Source: Hsuehochloa calcarea
Taxonomy: Eukaryota; Streptophyta; Magnoliopsida; Poales; Poaceae
Direction: 5' to 3'
Assembly (NCBI GenBank): GCA_036346395.1
Contig: CM070604.1
Location: 35,305,662 to 35,369,661, forward strand
Length of the DNA stretch: 64,000 bases
The position numbers and the translations under genes are program-made. The notes beneath the pieces were generated by a model. It was not told the DNA's origin. It ran no database searches and saw only the letters and a program-made list of their open reading frames with translations. This document shows positions 11,809-22,431 of this stretch, piece by piece; the stretch's first letter is position 1; each line of letters starts with the position of its first letter.

Positions 11809-13196
11809 CTATCTCTTTGGTGCCTGAATAGAAGAACGATCACGTAAGGCATACCGTGATGTAGTAGAATGATCGTCGGAGTCGGTGGTAATGGCCGATG
11901 GGTTAGGAGTTGAGGAGGACTGAGGATCATAAGGAACTCTCTGTCGGCGACTATAGTAAAAGGGAAAAGTGGAAGTGTCAGAAACTGATGGAGCTAGTGG
12001 AGGAGACACACTAGAAGGTGAAACTGGTGGAGAAGGTGTATCTAGAGAAGACAAGTCTGGTGAAAGAATGGGAGGTAGACACAAAAAGGAGATGGAATCT
12101 GTGGAAAAAGTGTGATGTGTGAAAGGATGATAATAGAAAGATCGACCCTTATCAAAGGTCACATCACGAGAGATGCGAATGCAACATGTTGAGGGATCGT
12201 AGCAACGATAGCCCTTATGCTCAGAACTATAACCTAAGAAGACACACTCAACCGACTGAGCACTCAGCTCGGTGCGCTCTCGAGGTGCTAAAAGAACATA
12301 GCAGACACAACCAGAGACACGAAGATGAGCATAATGAGAAGGTGCTCTATACAGGATCTCACCAGGACACTTGCCCTGAAGCTTGGAAGAAGACTGACAG
12401 TTGATGAAATAGACAGCCATAGAGACTGCTTCCCCCAAGAAGTGAGAAGGAACAAAGGAAGTGATGAAAAGACTAGAGTAGTCTCAATGATGTGACGGTG
12501 CTTGCGATCAGCAACACCATTCTGAGCATGAGCACCAGGACGAGAGCTGAGGAAGAGTGCCCTCAGAAGAAAGGAACTGAAGAAAGTCTGATGAAAGATA
12601 CTCTCCCCAGAGTCGGAACGAAAAACACGAATGGAATAAGAAAACTATGTATAAACCATCTTAGCAAAAGACTGATAAATGGAAATCAACTGAGAGCGAT
12701 GTTTCATAAAATAGATCCAAGTATATTGAGAGTGATCATCGACAAATATGACATAATAACTATGACCACCCTTGGAAGCAAAAGGAGTTGGACCCCATAC
12801 ATCTGAATGAACCAAATCAAAAGGACCAGAAGACTGAGAACTACTACTAGAATATGGGAGTTGTAGTTGTTTTCCCAGCTTAAAACTAGTACAATGAAAA
12901 CTAGACTCAACAGTGACATGACCTAAGGAATCCTGGTGAACTAGAGTGGTGAGGCGAGCTCTACAAAGATGACCAAGACTATGATACCACTTGCTGAAGG
13001 AAGAACCAATAGGAGACTGAAATGGTGACATAGCAGAAGACACTGAGGCCTTTGACGTGCTGGTGAAAGGTATAAGGTGTCCAAGACATAAGAGACTAGG
13101 CCAGCCTCTACAGCGATGGCCAAAACTAATCACTTTTCTGCTCTGGCGATCCTGAATGAAACAAGAAGAATCATCAAATCCAATGAAACAATTCAT
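11809..13196 (-). pseudogene. Copia A integrase and linker
   Basis: The minus strand runs from MNCFIGFDDSSCFIQD (protease/GAG-pre-integrase boundary) through WYHSLGHLCRARLTTL, FKLGKQLQLPY and GGHSYYVIFVDDHSQYTW (integrase core). Then come CPGEILYRAPSHYAHLRVSG, LGYSSEHKGYRCYDP and a Ser/Pro-rich linker. The reading shifts frame near 12490. The upstream gag-protease is separated from it only by the SINE. Confidence 0.87.
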
Positions 13197-13213
13197 ATCA
13201 ATTAGTTGACCAA

Positions 13214-13358
13214 AGGAACTGAGGCTAGCTCAATTGGTGGGAGGTGTGGGTGTACACCCTCACCACCCAAGTTCAAGTCCTCTTCGGCTCGAATTTTGGT
13301 GCCTATTTCTTAATTAAAAAATATCTAGTTCCTCCTGGGAATACTCATTTTTTTAATG
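13214..13358 (-). mobile_element. tRNA-derived SINE inserted in Copia A
   Basis: A 145-bp insertion has perfect 10-bp target duplications AGTTGACCAA at 13204-13213 and 13359-13368. On the plus strand it holds an A box (TAGCTCAATTGG, 13226-13237) and a B box (GTTCAAGTCC, 13271-13280) at tRNA-like spacing, and ends with a T-run. The boxes are on the plus strand, so the SINE's own transcription would run left to right even though the host Copia reads on the minus strand. The Copia reading (SVGQL then MNCFIG) is continuous across it. The family is not identified with certainty. Confidence 0.85.
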
Positions 13359-14388
13359 AGTTGACCAACAGAAAGAAGATTTATAGATAGCAGAGGAGCA
13401 AAAGACACATTAGGAACAGAGAAGCGAGATGTAGAGAGAATGCTCTGATGAGTACGAGAGCAAGGTGTACTATCAATAGTGTGAACATATGCATCATCAG
13501 TCATGAGCCAACGAGCAACAAGCTGAGAGCTGTCAGATGTGACATGAAACGAGGCACTCGAGTCCAGAACCCAAGGATGGGCAATGCTAGAAGTAAAAGG
13601 TGCAGCTGAGGTCAAAGACACTAATCCAGAAGTCACAGTAGGTGTGGGTGTGGTAGTAGTAACTGCTCTAGTAAGTGCTCTCGGAGGCCCAGTAGGTGCT
13701 CCACGACGTCGATCAGATGGATGTCTGGCACGATAATCAACAAGCTGGTCTGGATGTAACTTAAAGCACTTGTCAACAAGATGATCGGTCCTCTTGCAAT
13801 GATAACATACCAGTACTCCTGTTGGTGTCGCTCTGATAGATCCAGACCGTTGTGAGAGACCCGGGACAGCATGTGGTGAGGATCCTGAGGTAGGCATAAG
13901 GGAATGAAGACGAGTCTCCTCTGAAATCAAACTAGAAAGCACCTCAATCAGTCGGTGGAGTGGGATAGTTGAGTACCTGAGTACGAACAGGCTCAAACTC
14001 TGATCGAAGCCCCATCACAAACTGATACATGAGCGTTTGCTAAGCACACTCATCTATGGCAATACAAGATTGGCAAGCAACAGCAGCCTTCGGTGTCATA
14101 AATTCTAAAGGACGAGTGATATGAGTGAAAACACTATAATACTCCACTAACTGATCTGGTTGCTGCTGAATACTATGAAGGTTCTTGAGCAATGCGAAAC
14201 GAAGAGCACCACTGAACTGAACATATCTCTTCTCAAAGTATGTCCACATCTACTTGGTTGAAGTATGATACTCAAGACTCATCCTCAGAAAGACATCAAC
14301 ACTCAGAATAAGGTCAATCATGACATGATCATCCTATTTCTACAAAGCCTTTGCTACCTCAACATCAACCTTCTTCAGATCAAGAGGA
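13359..14388 (-). pseudogene. Copia A gag, zinc knuckle and protease
   Basis: The minus strand reads a gag segment (about 14388-14040; MWTYFEKRYVQ, LLKNLHSIQQQ), a CCHC zinc knuckle (CYHCKRTDHLVDKCFKLHP) and the protease block WVLDSSASFH, where the usual DSGA is DSSA. The reading breaks near 14000. The N-terminal gag, PBS and 5' LTR are missing: sequence right of about 14388 belongs to Copia O on the other strand. Confidence 0.85.
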
Positions 14389-14566
14389 TATTGGTGTTGA
14401 TGCCTCATTGACACGCTCACATTGTCAGGGCAACACCATTCTCCTTCAGTATATACCTTCCGAACTTCAGGTGACAGATTTCTTCATCAAGGCACAGACT
14501 CATGAGCATCATCGTCTTCATCTACTCAAACTCAATGTTTCTGACCCGCCTTGAGTTTGAAGGGGG
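14388..14566 (+). pseudogene. Copia O RNase H C-terminus and polypurine tract
   Basis: The plus strand reads IGVDASLTRSHCQ, IPSELQVTDF and IKAQTHEHH, followed by the GAAGGGGG polypurine tract and the 3' LTR. It is the tail of the outer Copia element. The join to Copia A gag at about 14388 marks a deletion. Confidence 0.87.
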
Positions 14567-14673
14567 TGTTAATGTATATATCCTTGCAATACAGAGTTAC
14601 TAGTCTATTGTATATGGCAGGCCCATGTGGCCCATGTAACCCATGTATGGGTGTGTATATAACCCCTGATAAT
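14567..14673 (+). repeat. 3' LTR of Copia O, left part
   Basis: It matches 407-513 and continues at 22213-22248 beyond Copia B. The 5-bp target ATAAT (14669-14673) is duplicated at 22208-22212. Confidence 0.9.
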
Positions 14674-14836
14674 TGTTAGAATTTTAGGAGGAAGTGATAT
14701 TGCTATTCACAACTCTACATCTTATTCATTAATGGGAAATATATATAGACAAGAGTACATGGGCCTCATGGGCTACATGGGCCACATGGGCTAAGAGATG
14801 GAGAGAATATACAACCAACCAACACTACTCTTAACA
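14674..14836 (-). repeat. 3' LTR of Copia B
   Basis: 163 bp, with two more 9-bp CATGGGCNN units than the partner LTR at 22061-22207. Confidence 0.9.
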
Positions 14837-14849
14837 CCCCCCTTCAAAC

Positions 14850-16333
14850 TCAAGGTGGATCAGGAGGATCTGATGGACTGAATTTGAGTATATGAAGTTG
14901 ATGTTCTCGAGTCTGAGCTTTAGTGAAGAAATCTGCAACTTGAATCTCTAAGGGAACATATTTGAGGGCAATGGTCGACTGTTGAAAATGAGATCGTGTG
15001 AAAGATGCCTCAATAACAATATGCTTTGTCAGCTCATGCTTGACTGGATCACTAGCAATCTGAATAGCACTTGTATTGTCACAAAAGAGAGGTGTAAGAT
15101 TGTCACAATGCACACCTAGATCAATCACGAGCCATCGAAGCCAAATGATCTCTGATGTGGTAGCGGCAAGAGCTCGAAGCTCGGCTTCTGCACTAGAGCG
15201 TGACACCGCAATCTGTTTCTTGGACTTCTAGGCAATGAGTGAAGTACCAAGAGAGATACAGTAGCCAGTGATAGATCGGTGATCAGCAGGATCACTCGCC
15301 CAAGTGGAGTTAAGTAAGCGCGGAGCTAGAGCTGACTCGAACTGGCATAGAACAGACGTCTGGATGCAGTCCCCCTCAAGTGTCTCAACACACAAAGAAC
15401 ACGATCATAGTGGACTGATGTGGGAGCATTGACAAACTGGCTGAGCACATGAACAACATGAGAAATGTCTGGCCTAGTGACAGTGAGATAGACAAGACTC
15501 CCAACGAGCTGACAATAGCGGGGAGGATCTGTCAGGGGTGCACCGTCTGTAGGTCGAAGCTGTAAGTGAAGCTCCATAGGTGTGATAGCAAAACGAGTAT
15601 TAGTCAACCCTGAGCGAGCAAGCAGATCCTGAAGGTAGCGATGCTGAGAGAGTAGCCATCACCATCAGAATGAACCTCAATCCCTAGAAAATAGCTCAAT
15701 AGTCCTAAATCGGACATCATAAATTGTTCACTCAATTTCTTCTTGACAAAAGCCACGTAGTCCATGTCATCTCCTGTGATCAGCATATCATCTACATACA
15801 TCAGAAGCAAAGTACGACCCCGCTGAGAAGTGTGAATAAACAAGGCATGATCATGCTCACTTGGAGTGAAACCAGCAGCTCGAATGACAGAACTAATACG
15901 CTCGAACTAAGCACGAGGAGCCTGCTTGAGACCATATAGAGCACGCCTAAAGCAACAAACATAGCCTGTAGGAGCCTCAACACCGGGGGGTGGCTGCATA
16001 TAGACCTTATGTAGATCACCATGAAGAAAAACATTCTTGACATCCATCTGAGATATAGTCCATATGCGTACTGCCGCAACTACAATAAGAGTACGGACTG
16101 TGGTCATATGAGCAATTGAAGTAAAAGTCTCATCATAATCTCGACCATAAGGCTGCTAAAAACCTCTTGCAACAAGATGGGCCTTGTATCGCTCTACTAT
16201 CCCATCTAACTTGTTTTTTACTTTGTACACCCACTTGCAAGTGATAGGAACAGCTCCAAATAGCAACGGAACAAGATCCCAAGTGTATGTACACTCTAAT
16301 GTTGTGAGCTCCTCTGTTATAGCCAACTGTCAC
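14850..16333 (-). pseudogene. Copia B reverse transcriptase and RNase H
   Basis: Minus-strand blocks in order: HITCKW-type RT entry, QMDVKNVFLHGD, VYMQPPPGVEAPTGYVC, ALYGLKQ, the catalytic MYVDDMLITGDD, LGLLSYFLGIEV, RPDISHVVHVLSQFV, then RNase H with SSAEAELRALAATTSEI, PLFCDNTSAIQI and LTKHI. Several frameshifts and stops interrupt it, so no full-length RT frame exists. The catalytic YVDD is intact. Confidence 0.9.
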
Positions 16334-17587
16334 TCAGGTACACTAGCAGCCTCCTGATAGGTACTCGGCTCAGCTACTGTACCTGCACGAGAAAAACCGC
16401 ATCTCTCTAGTACCTGAATAGAAGAACGATCACGTAGAGAATATCGTGATGTAGTAGTAGAACGATCGTCAGAGTCGGTGGTACTGGCCGGAGGGTCAAG
16501 TGGAGGAGAGGAGGACAGAGGATCAGAAAGAACTCTCTGTCGGCAACTATAGTGAAAGGGAAAAATGGAAATGTTATACACTGGTGGAGCTTGTGGAGAA
16601 ACTGGTGGAGCTTGTGAAGAAACTGGTGGAGCTGGTGAAGGAGGCACACTAGAAGGTGAAACTAGTGGAGAAGGCAAGTCTGGTAAAGGAATGGGAGGTA
16701 GACACAAAAAAGAGGTGGAATCTGTCGAAGAAGTGGGATGTGTAGAAAGATGATAAAAGAAAGGTCGGCCCTTATCAAAGGTCACATCACGAGAGATGCG
16801 AATGCGACGTGCTGAGGGATCATAGCAACGATAGCCCTTATGCTTAGGACTATAACCCAGAAAACACACTCAACTAACTGAGGGTTCAGCTTTGTGCGCT
16901 CACGAGGTGCTAGAAGGGCATACCAGACATAACCAAAGACACGAAGATGAGCATAGTGAGCAGGGGCTCTGTACAGGACCTCACTAGGACACTTACCCTG
17001 ATGCTTGGAAGAGGGCTGACTGTTGATAAGATAGACTACCGTAGAGACTCCCCCCCCCCCCCGAAGTGAGAGGAAAGAAAGGAGGAAATAAGAGAAGTAC
17101 GAACAGTCTCAATGATGTGACAGTGTTTGCGCTCAACAACACCATTTTGAGCATGAGCACAAGGACATGAGAGCTGAGGAAGTGTACCCTCAGAAGAAAG
17201 AAACTGACGAAAGGTTGATGAAAGATACTCTCCTCTAGAGTCAGAACGAAAAACACGGATGGTACAAGAGAATTGAGTATAAACCATCTAAGCAAAAGAT
17301 TTATAGATAGAAATCAACTGCAAACGATGTTTCATGAAGTAGATCCAAGTATATCGAGTATGATCATCACAGAAGATGACATAGTAGTTGTGACCACCCT
17401 TCGAAGCAAAAGGAGAGAGACCCCAAACATCCAAATGGACCAAATCAAAGGGACGATCAGAGCGAGAAATGTTGTAAGGATATGGGAGTTGTACTTGCTT
17501 GCCAAGTCTACAACCCTTGCACTGAAAATTTGTGTCAATAGAAACAAGACCAATAACACCTTGATGAATCAAGATAGAGAGACATGA
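16330..17587 (-). pseudogene. Copia B integrase (C-terminal part) and linker
   Basis: The minus strand reads CKGCRLGKQVQLPYP, GGHNYYVIFCDDHTRYTW, RSDSRGEYLS, AHAQNGVVERKHCHIIET (with the catalytic Glu region) and, after frame breaks, LGYSPKHKGYRCYDPSARR and a Pro/Ser-rich linker with repeated PPVSPQAPPV. A run of C near 17050 accompanies one frameshift. The N-terminal part lies beyond solo LTR G, at 20469-20738. Confidence 0.88.
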
Positions 17588-18389
17588 TGTAGCGTCCCGT
17601 TTTTCGGAGTTTTTGAAAATTTTAAAAAGAGAACCATTTGCTTCTATTTGCCAAAAGCTTAATTTGGAAATTTCAGAAATCCCATTTGCAGTTTAATATG
17701 AATTAATCAAACTTCAATTAAATTAAAGTTGGTTTAATTGAGTTTTCTGGAATTTAAAATCAAAATTATTATTTTAAGAATTTTCTTGGATTTATTGGAT
17801 TTTAAAAAGGGTTTTTCCTTTTTCCCGAAATTAAAAATTAATTTATTTGTAAAAGAAAAAGAAAAATTAAAGTTAAAAGTATTTTTATTAAGTCAAGAAT
17901 AATTCAAGGAATTTCTTTGAATTTTTCTAGAATTTTTGGAGTCTATTTGCTATTTTCTAAATTGCCTTTTGTTTTATTTGAATTTCTAAAATCAAAAATG
18001 TATTTTAAATCCTTTTACTGTTCTTGGGCCGAATCTCTCCGGCCCGATCCTATTCCCGCCGGCACTGCCTCATGACCCACTCCGCGTCGGCCGCTCCATG
18101 TGCCTCGCCTCGCCGTCCGTCGTCATCGTGTGGCTCTCGCCGCCGCGCCGCGTCGCCCTCCTGGGCCGTTGGATCGAGATCTGGCCGTTTCCTTCGCCGC
18201 GCTCCTCTCTTCTCCGCCGTCGGATCTTCATCCGCCCGTCAGATCGCGCTCGCCTCAGTCTTCTTCGGCCGTCCGTCGCGATCCGACGCCATCGCCGCGC
18301 GCCGCGCCTCTTCCGCTCCCCACCGTCCGTCGAATCGGACGGCTCTGTCGTCGTCTTGCCTTGCCACAGCCGCCGCGCTCCTCCTCGCT

Positions 18390-18397
18390 TATAAATG
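18390..18397 (+). promoter_or_regulatory. TATA box of solo LTR G
   Basis: TATAAATG lies between a GC-rich U3 and a (CT)n pyrimidine tract. Confidence 0.5.
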
Positions 18398-18408
18398 CCG
18401 CGCCGCGC

Positions 18409-18410
<2 letters not shown>

Positions 18411-18440
<30 letters not shown>

Positions 18441-18546
18441 TCGCCCCCTTCTCCTCTCCTCTCTCTTAACCTCGTGTACGACGCCACCGCTTTCTCCTCG
18501 CCGACGCCTGCCCTGTCGTCCTCGGCTCGTTGCCAAGGCCGCCTGC

Positions 18547-18575
<29 letters not shown>
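18411..18575 (+). repeat. Two (CT)n microsatellites
   Basis: Nearly pure CT tracts at about 18411-18441 and 18548-18574 lie just downstream of the LTR TATA box. Confidence 0.85.
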
Positions 18576-18577
<2 letters not shown>

Positions 18578-20468
18578 CGGGCCCGAGCCCACGTGGCCAC
18601 CCACGTGGCGCCACGTCGGCCGCGTCGTGGTTTTGCCGCGTGGTACGCCACGTAGCTGCAAGCGTGTCTTGTGACGTCAAAACCGGGATTTTCAATAGAA
18701 AATAATTCAAAATCGAAAAATCCAATTCTATCATTTTATGTGATTTGAAACTTCTTTTGGCCATAACTTTCACATCCGAACTCCGATTTGGGTGATCCAA
18801 ATTTCTAAATTTATATAAATTCATCCTCTTTCATTTGGTTCTGGTTTTGTAATTTTTGGAGTTCATTTAGTGCTGTTTTATTTATTGTTGCTATTCTCGC
18901 ACGTGTAGATTCCGGCGTTTCGGAAGATTTCTTCGACCCGACGATCAAGACCCTCTCCTCACAACGAAGGCAAGTCGTAGGCCTTTGACCATGTTGAACC
19001 CATTTTACAAATGTATATTGTATTAAATTATCATGCATGGCTAGTTTTATTAAAAATGGTTTTGGGAGTAGATAATTACCAAATTGCCATTATGCCTCCT
19101 CGATAAATTGAAAATGAAATGTCTCCTTGAATGACATATATCCTTGGACACCTTAGGATGGTTAATACTAGTTGGACATAATTGTATTACCAACTTAGGA
19201 GCGTAGTATTGCTTAGACATGCTTTAGTTACATGAGACTTTCGATCACATGTTCAATGATTATTGAAATTTGACTAATGGAACTATGGAGCAGTGGTGTG
19301 AGGCCACTTTTATTAAAAGATGTTGTGCCATGGCGAGGATTGCCATTTGGTGGGTATGAACAAAAATGATTTATGCTCGGGCTTGAGGTAGGGAGCTAGA
19401 GTGGGTGTGTAATGCACATTGGGTTGTGGTAGACTTGTGCGAGCGACCAACTAAGGACTTAACTTTGCAAGTCATTGATCCGGGTCACCTCGTGCAACCA
19501 TAAGTCCGGTATGGGACGGACTGCCAATTAATTAGGAAAGTTTTGAGTCGGTTCATTGTGGTACATTTATTGGCGCAAGAGAAATGTGATGGCGAAACCT
19601 TAGCGAAGCGAACAGAGGCAAAATGGAACTTTGTAAAAGCCTTGTCACGTGCTCTAGACTACTCACCTAAGGAAGTGGCGGTGGTATCGACGGATGCCAA
19701 ACAAACTAGAGAATTCGTGTCTTGTGGGTAAAGTCGCACAACCTCTGCAGAGTGTCAAAATCTATTCGAATAGCCGTGTCCCGATTACGGACATGCACAG
19801 TGATTTCGCGCAAGGTAGTATTTTCAAAAATGTGGTTTGGTTCGATAGAAACGTTTGGTTGGAATGGTTGGGAAGTGAACGGGATGTTCACTATTTGATT
19901 CAAAAGAACTTGGTTACCTATGTATTATTCTTTTAAAATCCTGCTTTGCAATCTAATTATTGTATTTACTGTTAAACTTGCTTTCTGCAAAATAACCATA
20001 AAGCCATCCTTGCTTAAGCCTGGCATGAATACTATGTGCATACATTTCTCTACGACTTGCTGAGTACTTTATGTACTCACGGCTTTATGCCCTTTGTTGA
20101 TCAGTCCCAGCAGAAGGATCAGGACATGTTGAGTTCTACGAAGAAGGCTACTTTGAAGACTTTGCGAACTAGGTCACGTCCTCCACTCGATTGCCTGTGG
20201 GCATGTCGATTGGGCTCCACGTATTTTGAGATTTCCGCTGCCAGATACTCTGTTGTTGCTAAGCCCTGTGAGGCGACTTTTGTAAGAACTTGACCATAAG
20301 GTCTTTGTTGTTTTAAATAATATTACTTTGTCTGCTTCATTAGTTCGTTGTGAATGGTCATGATTACATCATTGTTGCAACTGTGCAAGCTAGCTACTGA
20401 TCATGGGACTAGCTTGGTATGCACAGAGGGTCTCGGGGTTGTGTGAATCCCCGGGGTCCGACACATGA

Positions 20469-21197
20469 GCCACACAAGTGCCCCAAGCGATAATGCCATT
20501 GCGGAAAAGATTGGCAAATAGAAGTAGATGCAAAAGGACAAGGGGTAGATGAACCAACAGAGGGTAAAGGAATAGGGGCAGAAGCAGTAACAGAAATGGA
20601 GGATAAAGGAAGACTCGGACGATCAAGAACATAAAGCCCTGTGGAACCTCTTTGACAATGACATGTACCAATGACAACTCTTGTTCGACGATCTTGCACA
20701 AAACAGGAGCTATCGTCGAACCCAACAAAACAGTTCATATCTGTGAGCTACCCGACAGAGATGAGTTTCACTGAGAGCGTGGGGACAAGTGAGACATCTG
20801 AAACTGCGAAGTGCGAGGTGGAAAGAGTCCCGTGATGAGTGACCGCGCATGGCGTTCCATTAGCTGTTTGAATCTTAATACCTTGTGCTGCAGGACGACA
20901 TGATATGAGCAGAGTTGCATCAAATATCACATGGAAAGAAGCCCCTGAATCCAATATCCATGGGAGTGAAGCACCCGACACAGGACATGATGGTGCAGTC
21001 AAGTCGGTGAATACACTGGAAGATGCCTGAAGATTTCTCATCTGAGTCTGAATCTGACCAAACTGAGTTGCATAAGACTCAACAGCACTAGCAGGAACAG
21101 AACAAGCAATAGCAGTATCACCTTGAATGGGTCCAGGACAAATAATACCATCAAGAGCCATGATAAGATCAAGTAGGATCAAGTACACTAACACCAA
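20469..21197 (-). pseudogene. Copia B protease and GAG-pre-integrase
   Basis: The minus strand reads the end of gag (ESYATQFGQIQTQMRNL), the aspartic protease block WILDSGASFH with intact DSGA, PTLSVKLISVG, then MNCFVGFDDSSCFVQDRRT and WHYRLGHLCG. It then stops at solo LTR G. Most of gag, with its zinc knuckle, is not found upstream. Confidence 0.88.
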
Positions 21198-22048
21198 GCA
21201 ACAAACTCAATAGTACTAAAACCATAGGCAACAACAGGAGATCATGATCCTCAGCACATGCTAACAGTAGCAGGGCCAACAAAAATAGTACTGACAATAG
21301 TAGTCGTAGTAGAGAGCATGATACACATCACTATTGGCATCAACAGTAGTAGTCGTAGTAGAGAGCAGCACTAGTATCAACAGTAGTATAGCCAAGCAGG
21401 GCATTAGTAGCAGGCAATATATCTTCAAAGAAGTAGAGCACAGCAACAACAAATCGAGGCAATAGCAATACCAAACAGTAGTAGTACCATAGACCATGCC
21501 TCGGGTAGCACCAAGGGCAATAGAGCTCACGAGGTCGCCGGAGCAGCAGACAAGCTCCTGGTGTGAATCCAGCGACGCAGAAAGAGGCGACTCTGTGCAG
21601 TGCAGGGCGACTGCGTGCGCAAGACTCCGGCGGCGCAGACCTTGGCAGAGGTCCCACGGGCGGCGCAAGTCTAAGGCGGCTCAGATCCGAAGAAGCGGGA
21701 CTCCGACGGTGCAGATCGAGATCTGATCTAGGCGAGGAAGATGGGGCGGCTCCGGGCGGCGCTGGTCCGGGCGACGAAGGAAGTTGAGGTTGCTCCGGAC
21801 AATGAAGATGAGGCGGCTCCGGATGTCGCGCGAAGATGAAGCGAGGAATCCGGGGAATCCGGATGTCGCGCGAAGATGAAACAGGGTTAGACGATGTCGC
21901 GCAAAGACAAAGCAGGGAATCCAGGTCAATCCCGCCGGTGCAGATGAGCAGCTGCTCAGGACCCGCCGGCCCGAGCAAAGAAGAGATTGGAGTTCAACGA
22001 CAGCGGCGGCGGTAGTAGGAAAATAGGGTTTGGGTTCTAATGAACCTT
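21198..22048 (-). other. Leader region of Copia B, gag missing
   Basis: This lies between the PBS and the protease. It has TAG/TAC-rich triplet runs (about 21290-21480) and a GC-rich stretch with repeated 'gatgtcgcgcgaagatgaa' units (about 21820-21900). No gag motif was found. It is probably an untranslated leader plus a gag deletion. Confidence 0.5.
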
Positions 22049-22060
22049 ACTCTGATATCA
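22049..22060 (-). other. Primer binding site of Copia B
   Basis: The minus strand reads TGATATCAGAGT directly after the 5' LTR, close to the initiator-Met complement TGGTATCAGAGC. Confidence 0.8.
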
Positions 22061-22207
22061 TGTTAGAATTTTAGGAGAAAGTGATTATGCTATTCACAAC
22101 TCTACATCTTATTCATTAATGGGAGATATATATATAGACAAGAGTACATAGGTCTCATGGGCTAAGAGAGGAAGAGAATATACAACCAACCAACACTACT
22201 CTTAACA
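22061..22207 (-). repeat. 5' LTR of Copia B
   Basis: 147 bp matching 14674-14836 except for an 18-bp deletion of CATGGGC-type units and a few substitutions. It is followed by the target duplication ATAAT (22208-22212). Confidence 0.9.
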
Positions 22208-22212
22208 ATAAT

Positions 22213-22248
22213 CAATAGAGAAGGCAAGGTGCCATTCAAAATCTAACA
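22213..22248 (+). repeat. 3' LTR of Copia O, right part
   Basis: It matches the end of the 5' LTR (CAATAGAGAAGGCA ... TCTAACA) and is followed by the GGCCC duplication. Confidence 0.88.
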
Positions 22249-22431
22249 GGCCCATGCTGTCGACAATGGCGGACGATGTGTTCACCAAAGGCCGACAGTC
22301 AACACTTTTCCCTAACGAGCATCACTAGGTTCCCCAACCTCAAAATTCAGGCAGCTGGTGGCTCAGCGGTGGGTGGTAGTGCTAGCTGCGGGATCGGCGG
22401 AAGGCGGTGGACAGGGTTGAAGGGTGTCCAA

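Larger units (their letters stand above)
6767..14388 (-). mobile_element. Copia A: minus-strand Ty1/copia element, 5' LTR lost
   Basis: The 3' LTR (6767-6915) runs TGTTAGAA...CTTAACA and is followed (minus orientation) by a polypurine tract from GAGTTTGAAGGGC. Minus-strand coding order is gag (14388-13996), zinc knuckle and protease (13996-13359), integrase (13196-11809), RT (11740-10946) and RNase H (7713-6929). No 5' LTR or PBS is present: the gag reading runs directly into plus-strand RNase H of Copia O near 14388, and the expected second GTGAC duplication is missing. The element itself hosts a Gypsy solo LTR (7719-10940) and a SINE (13214-13358). Confidence 0.87.
17588..20463 (+). mobile_element. 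Gypsy solo LTR G, 2.9 kb, inside Copia B integrase
   Basis: It starts TGTAGCGTCCCG and ends GGGGTCCGACA, with exact duplications CATGA at 17583-17587 and 20464-20468. No PBS or coding domain lies inside. It carries two (CT)n tracts around the promoter (about 18411-18441 and 18548-18574) and a TATAAATG box at 18390. It is closest to the LTR of Gypsy D by internal blocks. Long frames here (for example 18024-18705) come from the GC/CT-rich region and are not genes. Confidence 0.92.
14674..22207 (-). mobile_element. Copia B: minus-strand Ty1/copia element in the 3' LTR of Copia O
   Basis: Both LTRs are present (14674-14836 and 22061-22207, ends TGTTAGAA...CTTAACA) and flanked by ATAAT on both sides. 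Minus orientation gives a PBS (22060-22049), a leader (22048 to about 21200), protease and GAG-pre-integrase (21197-20469), integrase (17587-16330), RT and RNase H (16333-14850), and a polypurine tract (GAAGGGGGG) at 14837-14846. The gag domain is missing. A Gypsy solo LTR (17588-20463) splits integrase. The two LTRs differ by an 18-bp repeat-unit indel plus several substitutions. Confidence 0.92.
407..22248 (+). mobile_element. Copia O: outer Ty1/copia LTR retrotransposon, fragmented by nested insertions
   Basis: The 5' LTR (407-543) starts TGTTAATG and ends CTAACA, and is followed directly by a tRNA-iMet-type PBS (544-555). The matching 3' LTR starts at 14567 after a GAAGGGGG polypurine tract, is split by Copia B, and ends at 22248. 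Target duplications GGCCC are at 402-406 and 22249-22253. The coding parts are integrase and the start of RT (about 880-2147), RT (6441-6766) and the end of RNase H (about 14388-14554), all with stops. Gag and protease are missing. The very short LTRs suggest the Ale/Retrofit lineage, which is inference. The element lies in a presumed intron of the host WD-repeat gene. Confidence 0.9.

Noticed and set aside
13214..13358. Possible tRNA gene
   Set aside because: A and B boxes are present but no full cloverleaf or CCA-adjacent acceptor stem can be formed. The T-tail and target duplications identify a SINE.
18024..18824. Frames of about 190-216 codons on both strands, suggesting a gene
   Set aside because: The region is the GC- and CT-rich promoter/leader of solo LTR G. 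Residues are Arg/Ser/Pro runs and no domain is recognisable.
21340..21978. 212-codon minus-strand frame as gag of Copia B
   Set aside because: No gag core or zinc-knuckle motif is present. It is Pro/Arg-rich leader sequence followed by triplet repeats.
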